Shown here piece after piece: positions 26,007 to 37,693 of a stretch of 64,000 bases of DNA; the stretch's first letter is position 1, and each line of letters begins with the position of its first letter. The DNA is from Janibacter melonis (GTDB taxonomy: Bacteria > Actinomycetota > Actinomycetes > Actinomycetales > Dermatophilaceae): positions 1,161,935 through 1,225,934 of the forward strand of contig NZ_JAJBZM010000001.1 in the NCBI RefSeq assembly GCF_020567375.1, written 5' to 3'. The notes below the pieces were generated by a model. That model saw only the letters and a program-made list of their open reading frames with translations, was not told where the DNA came from and ran no database searches. The translations under genes and the position numbers were made by a program.

Positions 26007-27032
26007 TCAGAGCTGCTCGTCCTCGACGAAGGACTGGTCGTCCTCGTAGTCCTCGTCGCCGTAGCTGTCGACGATCTGGCTCGGGTCGAAGCCGGGAGGG
26101 CTGTCCTTGAGGGCCATGCCCATGCCGTGCAGCTTGGCCTTGACCTCGTCGATCGACTTCGCGCCGAAGTTGCGGATGTCGAGCAGGTCGGCCTCGCTGC
26201 GACCGACGAGCTCGCCGACGGTGTGGATGCCCTCGCGCTTGAGGCAGTTGTAGGACCGGACGGTGAGGTCGAGGTCCTCGATCGGCAGCGCCATGTCCGC
26301 GGCGAGCGCGGCGTCGGTCGGCGACGGGCCCATGTCGATGCCCTCGGCCTCGACGTTGAGCTCACGGGCCAGGCCGAAGAGCTCGACGAGCGTCTTGCCG
26401 GCGGAGGCCATGGCGTCGGCCGGGGTCATCGAGCTCTTCGTCTCGACGTCGACGACGAGACGGTCGAAGTCGGTGCGCTGCTCGACACGGGTCGCCTCGA
26501 CCTTGTAGGTCACGGCGAGGACCGGGCTGTAGATGGAGTCGACCGGGATGCGGCCGATCTCCTGCTCGCCGGACTTGTTCTGCTGGGCCGAGACGTAGCC
26601 GCGGCCGCGCTCGACGGTGAGCTCCATCTCGACGGAGCCCTTGTCGTTGAGCGTCGCGATGTGCAGGTCCGGGTTGTGGACCTCGACGCCGGCCGGCGGG
26701 TTGATGTCCGCGGCGGTGACGGGGCCGGAGCCGGTCTTGCGCAGGTACATGACGACCGGCTCGTCGTTCTCCGAGGAGACGACGAGGCTCTTGAGGTTGA
26801 GGATGATCTCGGTGACGTCCTCCTTGACCCCCGGGATCGTGGAGAACTCGTGGAGCACGCCGTCGATCCGGATGGAGGTGAGGGAGGCACCCGGGATGCT
26901 GCTCAGCAGGGTGCGACGCAGGGAGTTGCCCAGCGTGTAGCCGAAGCCCGGCTCGAGGGGCTCGATGACGAACCGCGAGCGGTTGTCGGCGACGACGTCC
27001 TCGCTGAGGGTGGGGCGCTGTGCGATGAGCAC
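26007..27032 (-). CDS. rpoA: DNA-directed RNA polymerase alpha subunit
   Basis: Assembles RNA polymerase and contacts promoters and activators. 341 residues with a GTG start. The N-terminal dimer domain shows [20 protein letters not shown]; the C-terminal domain (about 250-320) has the DNA-contacting [14 protein letters not shown]. The last 20 residues are acidic. A strong hairpin lies between rpsD and rpoA, so expression may be attenuated or driven partly by an internal promoter. Confidence 0.98.
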   Translation of the reverse strand: MLIAQRPTLSEDVVADNRSRFVIEPLEPGFGYTLGNSLRRTLLSSIPGASLTSIRIDGVLHEFSTIPGVKEDVTEIILNLKSLVVSSENDEPVVMYLRKTGSGPVTAADINPPAGVEVHNPDLHIATLNDKGSVEMELTVERGRGYVSAQQNKSGEQEIGRIPVDSIYSPVLAVTYKVEATRVEQRTDFDRLVVDVETKSSMTPADAMASAGKTLVELFGLARELNVEAEGIDMGPSPTDAALAADMALPIEDLDLTVRSYNCLKREGIHTVGELVGRSEADLLDIRNFGAKSIDEVKAKLHGMGMALKDSPPGFDPSQIVDSYGDEDYEDDQSFVEDEQL

Positions 27033-27147
27033 GGTTGTTCCTTCCCACGGGCGACCGCTATATGACGCCTCGTGATGCTGCCGGTGCGACCCGGCTGGTC
27101 GTCGCGCATCGGTCCGCGACGACGACCCTGGTGGTCCTCGGACCGGG

Positions 27148-27182
27148 GGCTCCCCCTTCGCCTCAGGGACGAAGGGGGAGCC
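27148..27182 (-). terminator. Hairpin between rpsD and rpoA
   Basis: GGCTCCCCCTTCG and CGAAGGGGGAGCC form a perfect 13-bp stem around a 9-nt loop, 18 nt after the rpsD stop. Both arms contain the recurrent nonamer. It splits genes that are usually one operon. Confidence 0.65.
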
Positions 27183-27200
27183 ACCCGGCAGATCCGAGGA

Positions 27201-27809
27201 TCAGTTCTTCGAGTAGAGCTCGACGATCAGCTGCTCGGTGAGCGGGGTGTCGATCTGCTCACGGGTCGGCAGCTGGTGCACGAGGATCTTCAGGCTGCCC
27301 GGGACGACGTGGAGCCACGCCGGGACGGGACGCTCGCCGAAGGTCTCACGCGCGAGCTGGAAGGGGAAGGTCTCGACGGACTGCTTGCGCACCGTGACGA
27401 TGTCGTACTGCTCGACGCGGTGGCTGGGGACGTCGGTCCGCACGCCGTTGATCTCGAAGTGACCGTGGGTCACGAGCTGACGCGCGTGACGACGGGTCCG
27501 GGCGAGACCGGCGCGGTAGATGACGTTGTCGAGACGCGACTCGAGGATGATGAGCAGGTTCGAGCCGGTCTTGCCGGGGCGGTTGGCCGCCTCCTTGTAG
27601 TACCGGACGAACTGCTTCTCCATGACGCCGTAGGTGAAGCGGGCGCGCTGCTTCTCCTGGAGCTGGGTGAGGTACTCCTTCTCCTGGATCCGGCGACGGC
27701 CGTGCTGGCCGGGCGGGAAGGGACGGAGCTCGAAGTTCTTGTCGCCGCCGACGAGGTCGAGCTTGAGGCGACGGGACTTCTTGGTGATGGGGCCGGTGTA
27801 ACGAGCCAT
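27201..27809 (-). CDS. rpsD: 30S ribosomal protein S4
   Basis: Primary 16S rRNA binder and assembly initiator. 202 residues. It begins MARYTGPITKKSRRLKLDL and contains the S4 RNA-binding domain SRLDNVIYRAGLARTRRHARQ near residues 95-115. No N-terminal Cys zinc motif is present, so it is the zinc-free form. It follows rpsK by 26 bp. Confidence 0.98.
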   Translation of the reverse strand: MARYTGPITKKSRRLKLDLVGGDKNFELRPFPPGQHGRRRIQEKEYLTQLQEKQRARFTYGVMEKQFVRYYKEAANRPGKTGSNLLIILESRLDNVIYRAGLARTRRHARQLVTHGHFEINGVRTDVPSHRVEQYDIVTVRKQSVETFPFQLARETFGERPVPAWLHVVPGSLKILVHQLPTREQIDTPLTEQLIVELYSKN

Positions 27810-27835
27810 GGTCTATATCTCCTAGGTTCCCGTGC

Positions 27836-28234
27836 TCAGACGCGACGGCGCTTGGGCGGACGGACCCCGTTGTGCGGGCTGGGCGTGACGTCGCTGATCG
27901 CGCCGACCTCGAGGCCGGCAGCGGTCAGGGAGCGGATCGCGGTTTCACGACCGGAGCCCGGGCCCTTGACGAAGACGTCGACCTTGCGCATGCCGTGCTC
28001 CATGGCGCGACGCGCGGCGGCCTCGGCGGCCATCTGCGCGGCGTAGGGGGTCGACTTGCGCGAGCCCTTGAAGCCCACCTGGCCGGCGGAGGCCCAGGAG
28101 ATCACCGCACCGGTCGGGTCGGTGATGGAGATGATCGTGTTGTTGAACGTGCTCTTGATGTGGGCCTGGCCCACGGCGACGTTCTTCTTGACCTTGCGAC
28201 GCACCTTGGCGCCGGAACGGGTCTTGGGGGGCAT
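27836..28234 (-). CDS. rpsK: 30S ribosomal protein S11
   Basis: Platform protein near the mRNA exit channel. 132 residues. Typical segments are [16 protein letters not shown] and [13 protein letters not shown], ending with [13 protein letters not shown]. Its ATG overlaps the rpsM stop by one base. Confidence 0.98.
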   Translation of the reverse strand: MPPKTRSGAKVRRKVKKNVAVGQAHIKSTFNNTIISITDPTGAVISWASAGQVGFKGSRKSTPYAAQMAAEAAARRAMEHGMRKVDVFVKGPGSGRETAIRSLTAAGLEVGAISDVTPSPHNGVRPPKRRRV

Positions 28235-28611
28235 TACTTACCAACCTTCTTCTTGCCGGCGACGGTGCGCTTCGGGCCCTTGCGGGTGCGCGCGTTGGTC
28301 TTGGTGCGCTGACCGCGCACGGGCAGACCGCGACGGTGACGCAGACCCTCGTAGGTGCCGATCTCGACCTTGCGGCGGATGTCGGCGGCGACCTCGCGGC
28401 GGAGGTCACCCTCGAGCTGGCAGTTGGCCTCGAGCCAGTCGCGCAGGGCGACGAGCTGGGTGTCGTCGAGGTCCTTGACGCGGGTGCTCGGGTCGACGCC
28501 GGTGGCGGCGAGGGCCTTCTGCGAGGTCGTGCGACCGACGCCGAAGATGTAGGTCAGTGCGACCTCGGCGCGCTTCTCGCGCGGGAGGTCCACTCCAACA
28601 AGACGTGCCAT
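28234..28611 (-). CDS. rpsM: 30S ribosomal protein S13
   Basis: Head protein contacting P-site tRNA and L5. 125 residues. It starts [19 protein letters not shown] and ends with the basic tail [18 protein letters not shown]; the central [20 protein letters not shown] is diagnostic. It is preceded by a 254-bp structured gap after rpmJ. Confidence 0.98.
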   Translation of the reverse strand: MARLVGVDLPREKRAEVALTYIFGVGRTTSQKALAATGVDPSTRVKDLDDTQLVALRDWLEANCQLEGDLRREVAADIRRKVEIGTYEGLRHRRGLPVRGQRTKTNARTRKGPKRTVAGKKKVGK

Positions 28612-28865
28612 CTTGTGGTGTTTCCTTGTCTGTGCATCCGGAGGTCGTGGTGCAGCACCGGTCCGAGGAGATCTCCCCGCACCTGGGCGGGGTCCTGCGG
28701 TCCTCGGCCTCCGGGCCGAGGGTGACGTCCTGCGCGGCGCGACTGCGCCGCCAGATCCGGCCGCGGGGCGGCCTTCTTCAGGGGTCGGGTGCTGCGTGCG
28801 GTGTGTACGTGTCGTGAAGCTCTATGACGTGGTGCTGGGCCCGTGCGGGCCCGGGTGGGTCGCGA
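28612..28865 (-). other. Structured intergenic leader between rpmJ and rpsM
   Basis: No gene fits in these 254 bases. They hold three perfect short hairpins: CCTCGGCC/GGCCGAGG (28702-28721), GCGGCGC/GCGCCGC (28734-28751) and GGCCGC/GCGGCC (28759-28773). A GGGCCC-GTGC-GGGCCC hairpin (28833-28852) close to the rpmJ stop may end the infA-rpmJ transcript. The rest could be the 5' leader of rpsM; a clear promoter was not found. Confidence 0.5.
28833..28852 (-). terminator. Possible terminator after rpmJ
   Basis: GGGCCC-GTGC-GGGCCC plus two flanking pairs, starting 13 nt after the rpmJ stop on the minus strand. The stem is short but GC-only. Confidence 0.45.
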
Positions 28866-28979
28866 TCAGCCCTGGCGCTGCTTGTGGCGCAGGTTCTCGC
28901 AGATCACCATGACCCGACCGTTGCGGCGGATCACCTTGCACTTGTCACAGATCTTCTTGACGCTCGGCTGAACCTTCAC
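28866..28979 (-). CDS. rpmJ: 50S ribosomal protein L36
   Basis: 37 residues, starting at GTG 28979 and ending in TGA at 28866. It reads [20 protein letters not shown] and then [17 protein letters not shown]. The zinc ligands Cys11, Cys14, Cys27 and His32 are all present, so this is the zinc-binding form. It lies 82 bp after infA. Confidence 0.97.
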   Translation of the reverse strand: MKVQPSVKKICDKCKVIRRNGRVMVICENLRHKQRQG

Positions 28980-29061
28980 TGCCAACTCGTCCTTGGTCGA
29001 TCTGTCCCGAGCCCCAGATGGGAGCCGGGTCGTACATGCGTCGTGTCGGGTGGCCCGACCG

Positions 29062-29283
29062 TCAGCGGTAGCGGAAGACGATGCGGCCGCGGGTCAGGTC
29101 GTACGGGCTGAGCTCGACGACAACCTTGTCCTCGGGGAGGATCCGGATGTAGTGCTGACGCATCTTGCCCGAGATGTGGGCGAGAACCTTGTGACCGTTC
29201 GTCAGCTCGACCCGGAACATCGCGTTCGGGAGTGCTTCGACGATCGTGCCCTCGACCTCGATGACACCGTCCTTCTTGGCCAT
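29062..29283 (-). CDS. infA: Translation initiation factor IF-1
   Basis: Occupies the A site of the 30S subunit during initiation. 73 residues, the normal length, a single S1-like OB fold: [20 protein letters not shown] at the start and [15 protein letters not shown] at the end. First gene of the alpha operon here. In most actinobacteria it follows map directly; here a 9.2 kb block separates them. Confidence 0.98.
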   Translation of the reverse strand: MAKKDGVIEVEGTIVEALPNAMFRVELTNGHKVLAHISGKMRQHYIRILPEDKVVVELSPYDLTRGRIVFRYR

Positions 29284-29372
29284 ATCCTCTCAATCCGTGT
29301 GATTGGGGCCCTCTGGATGAGGACGCCCGGGGACGCCCCGCGCGCGCAGCACGCACACGAGAGCGACGCCCC

Positions 29373-29378
29373 ATCCTA
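29373..29378 (-). promoter_or_regulatory. Probable -10 box of infA operon
   Basis: TAGGAT on the minus strand about 90 nt before the infA start. TTCGTG about 18 nt upstream is a weak -35. Confidence 0.4.
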
Positions 29379-29457
29379 CGGGACCGGGTGAGGACCCACG
29401 AAATCGGGTGAGCGTCAGCGGCGGGGCGCCCACCTCACGAGATGGTGACGATCCTCT

Positions 29458-29474
29458 CGAGCCCCCGGGGCTCG
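29458..29474. promoter_or_regulatory. Palindrome upstream of BCCT transporter, candidate operator
   Basis: CGAGCCCC-C-GGGGCTCG, 8-bp perfect arms, about 95 bp before the transporter start, followed by GCCCC-GCC-GGGGC. It may be an operator or a transcript hairpin. Confidence 0.35.
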
Positions 29475-29568
29475 GCTTGCCCCGCCGGGGGCGTCGATGA
29501 CACACGTGGAGGTCGGCCGCGACGCACCCCTTGCCCGCACGTGGCCGTCGACGACCCGGAAGGTACCC

Positions 29569-31230
29569 GTGGACGCTCTTGCCCGCAGGCTCGGACTGCG
29601 CACCCAGCCGACGATCTTCTTCACCTCGGCAGGACTCATGGTCCTGCTGCTCGCGGCCCTCCTGATCTTCCCCGACCAGCTCGGGTCCGCCTTCGGCGCC
29701 GGTCGCGAGTGGGTGGTGACGAACCTCGGCTGGTACTTCATCTTCGGCGTGACGGCCTGGCTGGTCACCCTCCTCGTCGTGGCCTTCGGCCCGTACGGCC
29801 AGATCACCCTCGGCGACCCCGACGACCGCCCTGACTACTCCTTCCTCTCGTGGTTCGCGATGCTCTTCGCCGGGGGCATCGGCACGGTGCTGATGTTCTG
29901 GGGGGTCGCCGAGCCGATCTCTCACCTCTCCGACCCCCCGCTCGGGGCCGACCCGTACACGCCGGCTGCCGCGCAGGACGCGATGGACGTCGCGCTCTAC
30001 CACCTGAGCCTGCACACGTGGGCGATCTTCGCCCTGCCCGGCCTGGCCTTCGCGTACTTCATCCACCGTTACCACCTGCCGGTCCGGGTCAGCTCGGTCT
30101 TCTACCCGCTCATCGGTGAGCGCATCTACGGACCGCTGGGCCGGGGGATCGACGTCCTCGCGATCCTCGGCACGCTCTTCGGCGTCGCGGTCTCGATCGG
30201 CCTCGGCACCCAGCAGATCGGGGCCGGCCTCGGCGCGCTCTTCGGCTGGGAGAACTCCACGACCCTTCAGGTCGTCGTCATCGCCGTGCTCACCACCGTG
30301 GCGACCGGCTCGATCGTCGCGGGGCTCGACCGGGGCATCAAGCTGCTCTCGAACCTCAACATCGCCATGGCGGTCGGGCTCATGCTCTTCGTCTTCCTCG
30401 CGGGGGGCATGACGCTCTTCCTCACGCGTGAGCTCTTCGAGACGCTCGGGAGCTATCTCACCTCCCTGCCGCGCCTCGCGCTCTGGCAGGACGCCCTGGC
30501 CGACGAGACCGGCGACGGATGGGGCTGGCAGGCGGGCTGGACCGTCTTCTACTGGGCGTGGACCGTCAGCTGGGCACCCTTCATGGGGATCTTCCTCGCT
30601 CGCATCTCGAAGGGGCGCACCATCCGGGAGTTCGTGCTCGGGGTCCTGCTCGCGCCCTCCGCCTTCACCCTCGTGTGGTTCGTGACCTTCGGCTGGTCGG
30701 CCATGTCCCTCGACGGCATGGACGGCACGCAGGGACCCATCTCGGCGGCCGTGGCCGACAGCGTGCCGCTGGCGATGTTCGAGCTCTTCGAGTCCTACCC
30801 GCTGACGACCGTGCTCCAGGGACTCGGCGTGGTCATCGTCGCTCTCTTCTTCGCCACGAGCGCCGACTCGTCCTCCCTCGTCGTCGACATGCTCTGCACC
30901 GGAGACGGGGAGGCCGGACCGGTCCGCCAACGCCTCTTCTGGGGCCTGTCCCAGGGCGCGCTCGCCGCGCTCCTGCTCGTCCTGGCGGGCGACGCAGGGC
31001 TCACCGCGCTGCAGGAGGTCATCACCGTCGTCGGGCTGCCGATGTTCACGTTGATGTTCCTCGCCGGCATCGGCCTCGTCGTGGCCCTGCGTAAGGAGCG
31101 CCTGCGCTACGTCACCCAGGTCGTCGGGCTGCCCCCCGAGGCGGCAGAGGCCGGCCAGGAAGCCCTCGACCGCGGCGAGATCCTCACCGAGGGCTCGCAG
31201 GCTCAGGCCGAGCCGAGGTCGCGGGCGTAG
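29569..31230 (+). CDS. BCCT-family compatible-solute transporter
   Basis: Secondary carrier for betaine, choline, carnitine or similar solutes, driven by sodium or protons. About 553 residues and 12 membrane helices. The family signatures are GTVLMFWGVAEPISH and WTVFYWAWTVSWAPFMGIF followed by ARISKGRTIREF. GTG 29569 was chosen because GGAAGG lies 5 nt upstream; an ATG at 29497 would add 24 residues without a clear ribosome-binding site. Codons ending in A or T are somewhat more frequent than in neighbours. Its 3' end overlaps meaB by 28 bp on the opposite strand. Osmotic control is likely but unseen. Confidence 0.9.
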   Translation: MDALARRLGLRTQPTIFFTSAGLMVLLLAALLIFPDQLGSAFGAGREWVVTNLGWYFIFGVTAWLVTLLVVAFGPYGQITLGDPDDRPDYSFLSWFAMLFAGGIGTVLMFWGVAEPISHLSDPPLGADPYTPAAAQDAMDVALYHLSLHTWAIFALPGLAFAYFIHRYHLPVRVSSVFYPLIGERIYGPLGRGIDVLAILGTLFGVAVSIGLGTQQIGAGLGALFGWENSTTLQVVVIAVLTTVATGSIVAGLDRGIKLLSNLNIAMAVGLMLFVFLAGGMTLFLTRELFETLGSYLTSLPRLALWQDALADETGDGWGWQAGWTVFYWAWTVSWAPFMGIFLARISKGRTIREFVLGVLLAPSAFTLVWFVTFGWSAMSLDGMDGTQGPISAAVADSVPLAMFELFESYPLTTVLQGLGVVIVALFFATSADSSSLVVDMLCTGDGEAGPVRQRLFWGLSQGALAALLLVLAGDAGLTALQEVITVVGLPMFTLMFLAGIGLVVALRKERLRYVTQVVGLPPEAAEAGQEALDRGEILTEGSQAQAEPRSRA

Positions 31231-32187
31231 GCGTCGAGCACCCGGCGAGCGGCGTCGACGGCGCTCACGCGACCCGAGGCGACGTCCTCGCCGACCTCGG
31301 CGACGACCTCTCGGACGGCGGGGCTGCGCCGGACCCCGTCGCGCAGCTCGGCGTCGACCATCGCCCACATCCAGCTCGTCTGCTGCTCGCGGCGCCGGGC
31401 CTCGAGCGAGCCGTGCTCGGTGAGGTGGGCGCGGTGGTCGAGGACCGCCTGCCACACCTCGTCGAGACCGGCGCCGGTCTGGGCGCTGCACGTGAGGACC
31501 GGGGGCCGGCGGGCAGAGGGGTCGGGGTTCATGAGGCGCATCGCGCCGCTCAGCTCGCGGGCGGCGACGCGGGCGTCGCCCTCGTGCGGCCCGTCGGCCT
31601 TGTTGACGGCGATGACGTCGGCCATCTCGAGGATGCCGCGCTTGATGCCCTGGAGCTGGTCACCGCCCCGGGCGAGGGCGAGCAGGAGGAAGGTGTCGAC
31701 CATCTCGGCGACGGCCACCTCGGACTGGCCGACGCCGACGGTCTCGACGAGCACGACGTCGAAGCCCGCGGCCTCGAGCACGAGCATCGACTCCCGCGTG
31801 GCCCGGGCGACCCCGCCGAGGTGGCGGCCCGAGGGCGAGGGCCGCACGAAGGCGTCCTCGGTGCTCGTCAGTCGCGCCATCCGGGTGCGGTCGCCGAGGA
31901 CCGAGCCGCCGGTGCGCGAGGACGAGGGGTCGACGGCGACGACCGCGACCCGGTGGCCCTGCTCGACGAGCCGGGTGCCCAGGGCGTCGATGAAGGTCGA
32001 CTTGCCGGCCCCCGGGATGCCGGAGATGCCGACGCGCACTCCCCCGCCGGTCTCGGGCGCGATCTGCTCGAGCAGGGCTCGCGCCTGGTCGCGGTGGTCG
32101 GGGCGCGAGGACTCGACGAGCGTGATCGCCCGGGCGACGTGCGCGCGCGAGCGTGCCCGCACCCCGGCGACGAGATCGGCGACCGGG

Positions 32188-32195
<8 letters not shown>
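31203..32195 (-). CDS. meaB: Methylmalonyl-CoA mutase-associated GTPase MeaB/ArgK
   Basis: G-protein chaperone that loads and protects the B12 cofactor of methylmalonyl-CoA mutase. 330 residues from the ATG at 32195 (a GTG at 32207 is possible). GTPase motifs: [14 protein letters not shown] (P-loop), [19 protein letters not shown] (switch region) and NKADGP. Its start overlaps the end of mutB by 8 bp, giving the usual mutA-mutB-meaB operon. Older annotations call it an arginine/ornithine transport ATPase (ArgK). Confidence 0.95.
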
Positions 32196-34379
<2,184 letters not shown>

Positions 34380-34383
<4 letters not shown>

Positions 34384-36260
34384 CGGGCGTCTCCATCCGT
34401 CGTCGTGGTCACGTCGTCCCCGGCCCCGAGCCGGGTCAGCAGGTCGGAGAGGAGGGCGACGACGTCGACGCCCTCACGGGCCTCGACGACGCCGTGGTCG
34501 CCCTCGCCGAGCTCGCCCGCCCGTCCGGCGAGCACGACGTGCTCGACGCCGGCCCCGCGCAGCGCGGCGAGGACCTCGAGCCCGTGCTCGGCGTTGACCC
34601 GGGGCGAGGTCGCGAGGACGGCGACCGGCAGGGCGCTGTCGCGGGCCTCCGCAGCGGCCGTGTCGGCGTCGGCGCCGTCGACGAGACGGGCGCCGATGCC
34701 GGCGACGGCGAGCAGGTTCGTCGCGAAGGTCTGACGGGCCCCGAAGTCCCGGCGGCTGCCGGGGCTGACGACGAGCACCGTCGGGTCGTCGAGCCGGGCG
34801 GCCCGGGCGCGCAGACGCTCGAAGACCTCGCCGTCGCGGTGGTGGGGCAGACCCCCCGACGGGGGCTGGGGGCGGGGTGCGCGCTGCAGCGGCGTCTCGC
34901 CGGCGAGCGGGAAGGTCGAGGTGCCGGTGAGCGGGACCTGCCGGGTCGACAGGCCGCGCAGGCGCTCCTGCCACGTCGCCTCGAGCCCGCGGGCGAGCGA
35001 GCCGTCGGCGAGCGCTGCCGCCACTCCCCCGGACGCGTCGAGCTCGCCGAGCCGCGCCCAGGCGCGCTCGGCCATCTCGTCGGTGAGGGCCTCGACGTAC
35101 CAGGAGCCACCGGCGGGGTCGGCGACGGCCGCGACGTGGCTCTCGAGCGCGAGCAGGCTCTGGGTGTTGCGGGCCAGACGCCGGGAGAAGGCCTCCGGCA
35201 GCCCGAGCGGGGTGTCGTAGGGCAGCACGGTGATGGCGTCGGCGCCGCCGACGCTCGCGCCGAGGCAGGCGATCGTGCCGCGCAGGACGTTGACCCAGGG
35301 GTCGGTCGCGGTGAGCATCCGCCCGGAGGTCACGGCGTGGACGCGCGCCGCCCGGGCCCGCTCCGGCACGTCCGCGAGCTCTCCGACGCGGGCCCACACC
35401 CGACGCAGGGCGCGCAGCTTGGCGATCGTCGTGAACTGGTCGGCGGTCACGGCGACGCGCACGTCGATGCTCGCGAAGGCCTCGGCGGCGCCGACCCCCT
35501 GCTCCTCGAGCGCGCGGACGTAGGCGACCGCGGTGGCCACGGCGAGCGCGATCTCCTCGACGTCGTGGGCCCCGGCGTCGTGGTAGACGCGGGTGTCGAC
35601 GGTGAGGGCGCGCACGTCGGTCAGCGCTGCCGCGCGGGTGACGAAGGGCGCGAGCCCGGTGAGGTCGGCGGCGGCGCCGGTCGCGGCGGCGGCGCCCAGC
35701 GGGTCAAGCCCGAGACCGGAGCCGGGGGCGAGCTCGGGCGCGGCCTCGAGGAGGTCGAGGAGCGCCTCGGCCGCGGGCCGCTGGACGGTCGTCGAGGAGA
35801 CGACGACCGGGGCCATGCCGAGGTGGACGCCGTCGAGCGCCCTCGCAAGGTCAGCGGGCTCGAGGTGGCCGTCCCCGACCGCGAGCCACAGCGAGGTGAC
35901 GCCCCGCTCGAGGTCGACGAGGGCCGCGCGGCTCGTCGCGGCCGCGTCTGCCCCTTCGTGCAGGGCGCGCACGTCCCACGGCTGGTCGGGCCGGCGCGGG
36001 CCGGTGCCGCGGGTGAAGGGCATGGCCCCGGGCACCCCGAGCGGTCGCTCCTGGGCGGGCCGGGTGTAGAGCGGGCGGACGACGACACCGTCCGGAAGGG
36101 TCGTCGACAGCGCCTCGACCGCCTCGTCGGGGCTGAGGACGTCGTCCTCAGCGCGGCTCTTGCCGACGACCTGGGCGGCCAGCTCGCGCCAACGAGCCTC
36201 GTCGGTGGGCGCGAAGCCCTCGGCCAGCGGCATGACCTCGGTCGGCCGGGCAGACATCAT
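34380..36260 (-). CDS. mutA: Methylmalonyl-CoA mutase small (structural) subunit
   Basis: Heterodimer partner of MutB. 626 residues from the ATG at 36260, which follows AGGAG at 10 nt; the next codon is also ATG. The barrel-like half keeps [15 protein letters not shown] and [12 protein letters not shown]; the C-terminal domain resembles a B12 fold but lacks D-x-H-x-x-G (it reads [18 protein letters not shown]), as is normal for the non-catalytic subunit. The ATGA overlap with mutB implies coupled translation. Confidence 0.94.
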
Positions 36261-36425
36261 GTGCGCATCGCTCCTCGGGGGCGGCTCGGACGGCTCCTGC
36301 GCGCATGCCGGGCAGCGGCGGGACGTCGTCAGGCTACCGGCGGGCGGGCGGGCCCAGACTGAGAGATCCCGCACAGCGGCACGGCCCCGGGCCGGCGAGC
36401 CGCCCGCCCACGGCACCCGATCACG

Positions 36426-36932
36426 TCACCCGTCGGCCGACCCGTGGGCGACCTCGGCCTCGTAGGCGGCGCGCAGCCGCTCGCTCGCTCGCGGCCCGGT
36501 CGCGGGCGGCAGCGGGGCACCGAGGTGGGCGGCGCGCAGCTCGTCCATGAGCTCGGCGACGAGAGCGGGCCCGCCCTCCTCGAGCAGCCGCTGGCGCACG
36601 GTGAGCTCTGGCGACGTCTCGCGGTGCGCCCGCCCCCACGTGCCGAGCGCGACGAGCACGGGCAGGGTCTGGATGCCGGCCTCGGTGAGGGAGTACCTGG
36701 CGCGGTGACCGCGCCCGGCGTCCTCGCGCACGAGGAGGCCCGCGGCGACGAGGTCGCGCAGCCGGGCGGCGAGGACGTTGCTTGCGATGCCCTCGAGCGA
36801 CCCGGAGAGCAGCTCGCGGAAGTACCGACGGTCGCCGAAGATCATGTCGCGCAGGACGACGGCGCTCCACGGGTCGCCGAGCACCTCGACCCCCCGGTTG
36901 ATCGGGCAGCCCGATCTCGGCTCGGTGCGCAT
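36426..36932 (-). CDS. HxlR-family transcriptional regulator
   Basis: 168 residues. The N-terminal winged helix has the family pattern RSGCPINRGVEVLGDPWSAV, including the conserved N-terminal Cys9 that senses reactive molecules in some members. RYSLTEAGIQTLPVL closes the domain, followed by a variable C-terminal part of about 60 residues. It is divergent from a two-protein RibD/DHFR-like operon. Two matching palindromes flank both promoters, so it probably controls itself and that operon. Confidence 0.88.
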   Translation of the reverse strand: MRTEPRSGCPINRGVEVLGDPWSAVVLRDMIFGDRRYFRELLSGSLEGIASNVLAARLRDLVAAGLLVREDAGRGHRARYSLTEAGIQTLPVLVALGTWGRAHRETSPELTVRQRLLEEGGPALVAELMDELRAAHLGAPLPPATGPRASERLRAAYEAEVAHGSADG

Positions 36933-36963
36933 CGTCCCCCTTCGTCCCGCTCGTCCGGCAAGT

Positions 36964-36980
36964 GGTTGCGCTGCGCAATC
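36964..36980. promoter_or_regulatory. Operator copy 1 for HxlR-type regulator
   Basis: GGTTGCGCTGCGCAATC, an 8-1-8 inverted repeat with one mismatch, 32 bp before the regulator start. It matches the second copy at 37003-37019 except for the centre and one arm base. Confidence 0.65.
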
Positions 36981-36984
36981 ACCC

Positions 36985-36992
36985 TACTCTAC
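36985..36992. promoter_or_regulatory. Overlapping divergent -10 boxes
   Basis: TACTCT (36985-36990, plus strand) and TAGAGT (36992-36987, minus strand) overlap midway between the two operator copies. They would serve the RibD-like operon and the HxlR gene respectively. Confidence 0.45.
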
Positions 36993-37002
36993 GGTGAGGA
37001 GC

Positions 37003-37019
37003 GGTTGCGCAGCGCAACC
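37003..37019. promoter_or_regulatory. Operator copy 2 for HxlR-type regulator
   Basis: GGTTGCGCAGCGCAACC, a perfect 8-1-8 palindrome, centred 39 bp from copy 1 and 21 bp before the first gene of the operon. Confidence 0.68.
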
Positions 37020-37039
37020 ACCTGACCGGCAGGAGCGCC

Positions 37040-37681
37040 ATGTCCGAGGTCGTCGTCACCCAGCTGAGCGTCTCGCTCGACGGCTACGCCACGGGCGAGC
37101 CGCAGACCCTCGAGCAGCCCATGGGCCATGCCACCGGTCGTCTCCACCAGTGGATGATGCCTCCCGACCAGCCCGGGGGCGGGAGGGCCCGCGACGGCGT
37201 CGACGGGGCCTTCGCCGCGCTCGGGTGGGACGGCTCGGTCGGTGTCGAGATCATGGGGCGGCGCAAGTTCGGGCCGCAGACCGGGCCGTGGACCGACGAG
37301 GAGTGGCAGGGGTGGTGGGGGCCGCGCCCTCCCTTCGAGACCCCCGTCGTCGTCCTCACCCACCACCCGAGGCCGACCCTGAACCTCGAGGGGGGCACGA
37401 GCTTCCACTTCGTCGACGCCTCCCCCGTCGAGGCGCTCGAGGTCGCCCGCGGGCTCGCCGACGGGCGTGACGTGCGCGTCGGCGGCGGCCCGAGCACGGT
37501 GCGCGACTTCGTCGCCGCCGGCCTCGTCGACCGGATGCACGTCGTCGTCGTGCCCGTCCTCCTCGGCCGCGGGGTCTGCCTCTGGGAGGGGCTCGAGGGT
37601 CTCGAGGAGCGCTACGACGTCGAGACCGTGGTCTCGCCCGCCTCTGGCGTGAGCCATCTGACCTTCGTGACCAAGGACTGA
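37040..37681 (+). CDS. RibD C-terminal/dihydrofolate-reductase-like protein 1
   Basis: 213 residues, cytoplasmic. The fold is that of the RibD reductase/DHFR-like family: VVVTQLSVSLDGYATG at the N-terminus, IMGRRKFG mid-way, and VRVGGGPSTVRDFVAAGLVDRMHVVVVPVLLGRG, where the Gly-rich segment would bind NADPH. Such stand-alone proteins are common in actinobacteria and their substrates are unknown. CAGGAG precedes the ATG. It is the first of three genes under the HxlR twin-operator region. Confidence 0.85.
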   Translation: MSEVVVTQLSVSLDGYATGEPQTLEQPMGHATGRLHQWMMPPDQPGGGRARDGVDGAFAALGWDGSVGVEIMGRRKFGPQTGPWTDEEWQGWWGPRPPFETPVVVLTHHPRPTLNLEGGTSFHFVDASPVEALEVARGLADGRDVRVGGGPSTVRDFVAAGLVDRMHVVVVPVLLGRGVCLWEGLEGLEERYDVETVVSPASGVSHLTFVTKD

Positions 37682-37693
37682 CAGGAGAGCGCC

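Noticed and set aside
29458-29500. Palindrome at 29458 as a terminator of an unknown upstream plus-strand gene
   Set aside because: No plus-strand gene precedes it; the upstream infA is on the other strand, so an operator or leader role is more plausible.
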